7,000 nt of DNA, taken from NCBI GenBank assembly GCA_025936595.1, contig JAICTB010000116.1, positions 1 through 7,000 on the forward strand, written 5' to 3'. Positions 6,184-7,000 of the stretch are shown here, piece after piece. A program made the translations under genes and the position numbers. Origin of the DNA: Thermoleophilia bacterium. Its GTDB lineage: Bacteria > Actinomycetota > Thermoleophilia > Gaiellales > Gaiellaceae. The notes below the pieces were generated by a model that did not search any database, was not told the origin of the DNA, and was given only the letters and a program-made list of their open reading frames with translations. The number at the start of each line of letters is the position of its first letter. Position 1 is the stretch's first letter.

Positions 6184-6765
6184 GTGTCCGATTCTACTGC
6201 CCATGCCGTGCTCGGCGTCGCGCTGCGCGTGCGGGCGGCGCGGCTCGAGGTGCGGCTCGACCGCGCGCCGCTCCGGCACGGGGAGTCGCTCGAGGCGGCG
6301 CTCGCGCGCGCACTCGACGTCGGGGCGCTCGCGCACGTCGAACAGCTCGCAACGCTCTTCCTGCCGGACGGGACGCTCGCGACGGCCTATCTCGGTCTCG
6401 CGCGCGCCGACGACGAGCTCCCCGGTGACTGGCGCGCCGTCGACTCCGTCGTGGAGCACGCGGAGATCGTCGCCGCGGCGCAGGCGCGACTCCGCGCGAA
6501 GCTCTCCTACACGAACATCGGGTTCGCGCTCGCGCCTGCGACGTTCACGATCTCGGAGCTGCGCGAGGTGTACGTCGCCGCGCTCGGGCACGACGTGTCT
6601 GCGACGAACCTGCAGCGCGTGCTGCTGCGCCGGCGCGTGCTCGAGCCTGCGGAGGGCCGCCGCGAGCCCGGCCGCACGGGCGGCCGGCCCGCGGCGCTCT
6701 TCCGCTTTGCGTCGTCGCGGCTCGAGGTGACGGACGAGTTCGCGGCACTGCGGCCCCCGCGCTAG
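6184..6765 (+). CDS. NrtR-type transcriptional regulator with a degenerate Nudix domain
   Basis: The product is 193 aa against roughly 220-240 for typical NrtR proteins. The C-terminal part is a clear NrtR-type winged helix: LRAKLSYTNIGFAL (103-116), FTISELREVYVAALG (121-135), then NLQRVLLRRRVLEP and GRTGGRPAALFRF (163-175), in the order seen in NrtR. The N-terminal half has the Nudix-like strand VLGVALRVRAARLEVRL and a remnant GESLEAAL (33-40), followed by VEQLATLF and TAYLGLA. The stretch normally holding W-x-LPGGF is missing, and the catalytic RExxEE is replaced by an Ala/Leu/Asp-rich stretch, so hydrolase activity is very unlikely. NrtR proteins sense ADP-ribose or NAD-related compounds and repress NAD or sugar genes; here the probable target is itself and the divergent lipoprotein gene. 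Start GTG 6184 lacks a strong ribosome site; GTG 6208 is an alternative. Confidence 0.85.
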   Translation: MSDSTAHAVLGVALRVRAARLEVRLDRAPLRHGESLEAALARALDVGALAHVEQLATLFLPDGTLATAYLGLARADDELPGDWRAVDSVVEHAEIVAAAQARLRAKLSYTNIGFALAPATFTISELREVYVAALGHDVSATNLQRVLLRRRVLEPAEGRREPGRTGGRPAALFRFASSRLEVTDEFAALRPPR

Positions 6766-6811
6766 CGCGTGGCGGAACTGTCCAAACCGGACGTGTCTCG
6801 CCTCGACATCA
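6766..6811. other. Left flank of the hairpin element
   Basis: This 46-bp stretch after the regulator stop contains CTGTCC (6778-6783) and AACCGG (6785-6790). The right edge of the window has CCGGTT then CTGTCC (6989-7000). AACCGG therefore continues the inverted repeat, but on the left it is separated from GGTC by about 24 nt that have no counterpart on the right. GTCC/GGAC (6780-6792) could form a 4-bp hairpin. No gene is visible. Confidence 0.4.
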
Positions 6812-6991
6812 CGGGGTCTGGAGCTCGTCTCACAATGACGCCCGTTGATCTGGATGCGCTGCGCGGTGCGAGGCAAGGACGCAGGGAGCCCCGATAGCCG
6901 AAGCTATCGGGGCGACTGAGGACACAGCCTCGTGCCGCGCAGCGCGGCCAGGCGACATGGCTGGTCATTGTGAGATGAGCTCCTGACCCCG
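6812..6991. repeat. 180-nt three-stem inverted-repeat element (MITE/REP-like or structured RNA)
   Basis: Three nested inverted repeats share one axis. The outer stem 6812-6839 with 6964-6991 has 28 positions, all paired except one T-T and one G-T. The middle stem 6856-6874 with 6927-6945 has 19 positions, 17 Watson-Crick and 2 G-T. The inner stem 6888-6898 with 6903-6913 is 11 bp perfect, closing a CGAA loop. Internal loops are 16/18 nt and 13/13 nt. The stretch has no credible gene; the short minus-strand frame crossing it is a by-product. It starts 46 bp after the regulator stop and has no T-tract. The G-T pairs keep pairing possible in RNA, or could be mutated DNA repeats. No transposase lies in the window. 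Confidence 0.85.
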
Positions 6992-7000
6992 GTTCTGTCC

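Noticed and set aside
5084..6730. Plus-strand open frame of 548 codons crossing the BMP lipoprotein gene and the divergent regulator
   Set aside because: It is antisense to a clear lipoprotein and out of frame with the NrtR-type gene; its composition is Arg/Leu/Asp-rich without domain features.
6888..6913. Inner GC-rich stem as an ordinary rho-independent terminator for the regulator gene
   Set aside because: No T-tract follows, the stem is more than 120 bp past the stop codon, and it is the tip of a much larger hairpin.
6762..6968. Minus-strand frame of 68 codons over the hairpin element
   Set aside because: It lies almost wholly within inverted-repeat arms and has no recognisable domain; the repeat structure explains the sequence.
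6812..6991. Retron ncRNA (msr-msd), tRNA or CRISPR repeat as an explanation of the hairpin
   Set aside because: No reverse transcriptase gene is in the window, there is no cloverleaf or conserved tRNA loop, and there is no repeat-spacer periodicity. A retron gene beyond 7000 cannot be excluded but there is no positive sign of one.

Overview
The window is about 70% G+C or higher, several genes start with GTG, and one gene encodes a member of the F420-linked PPOX flavin/deazaflavin-binding family. Together with a BMP-family lipoprotein that has an Ala/Thr/Pro linker, this suggests a high-GC actinobacterium. A deep lineage such as Thermoleophilia/Gaiellales is my inference; no rRNA or taxonomic marker is present.

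Layout: (1) At the left edge is the 3' part of a plus-strand gene for a small membrane protein (to 382). It converges on, and overlaps by 35 bp, the end of the minus-strand block. (2) From 6145 down to 348 six minus-strand genes follow one another closely. In transcription order they are a BMP-family nucleoside-type substrate-binding lipoprotein, an F420-type PPOX protein, an EamA/DMT-family exporter, a hydroxymethylglutaryl-CoA lyase family enzyme, a DedA membrane protein, and a YyaL/SSP411-type thioredoxin-domain protein. After the 83-bp gap behind the lipoprotein gene, the gaps are 10, 2, 10 and -4 bp, so the last five genes look like one transcription unit, possibly with read-through from the first. 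(3) A 38-bp divergent intergenic gap (6146-6183) holds a 23-bp imperfect palindrome and a 10-bp perfect palindrome. (4) A plus-strand gene (6184-6765) encodes an NrtR-type regulator whose Nudix domain is degenerate and whose winged-helix domain is intact. (5) The last 235 bp hold no gene but contain a 180-nt, nearly fully self-complementary element built from three stacked stems (28, 19 and 11 bp). It is probably a repeat or MITE-like element, or a structured RNA.

The minus-strand genes are individually recognisable but do not form an obvious single pathway. The most informative relationships are two. The degenerate NrtR-type regulator is divergent from an orphan nucleoside-type binding protein, with a candidate operator squeezed between them. 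The large hairpin element lies directly downstream of that regulator. I see no CRISPR array, tRNA, rRNA, phage gene, transposase or defence system in the window.
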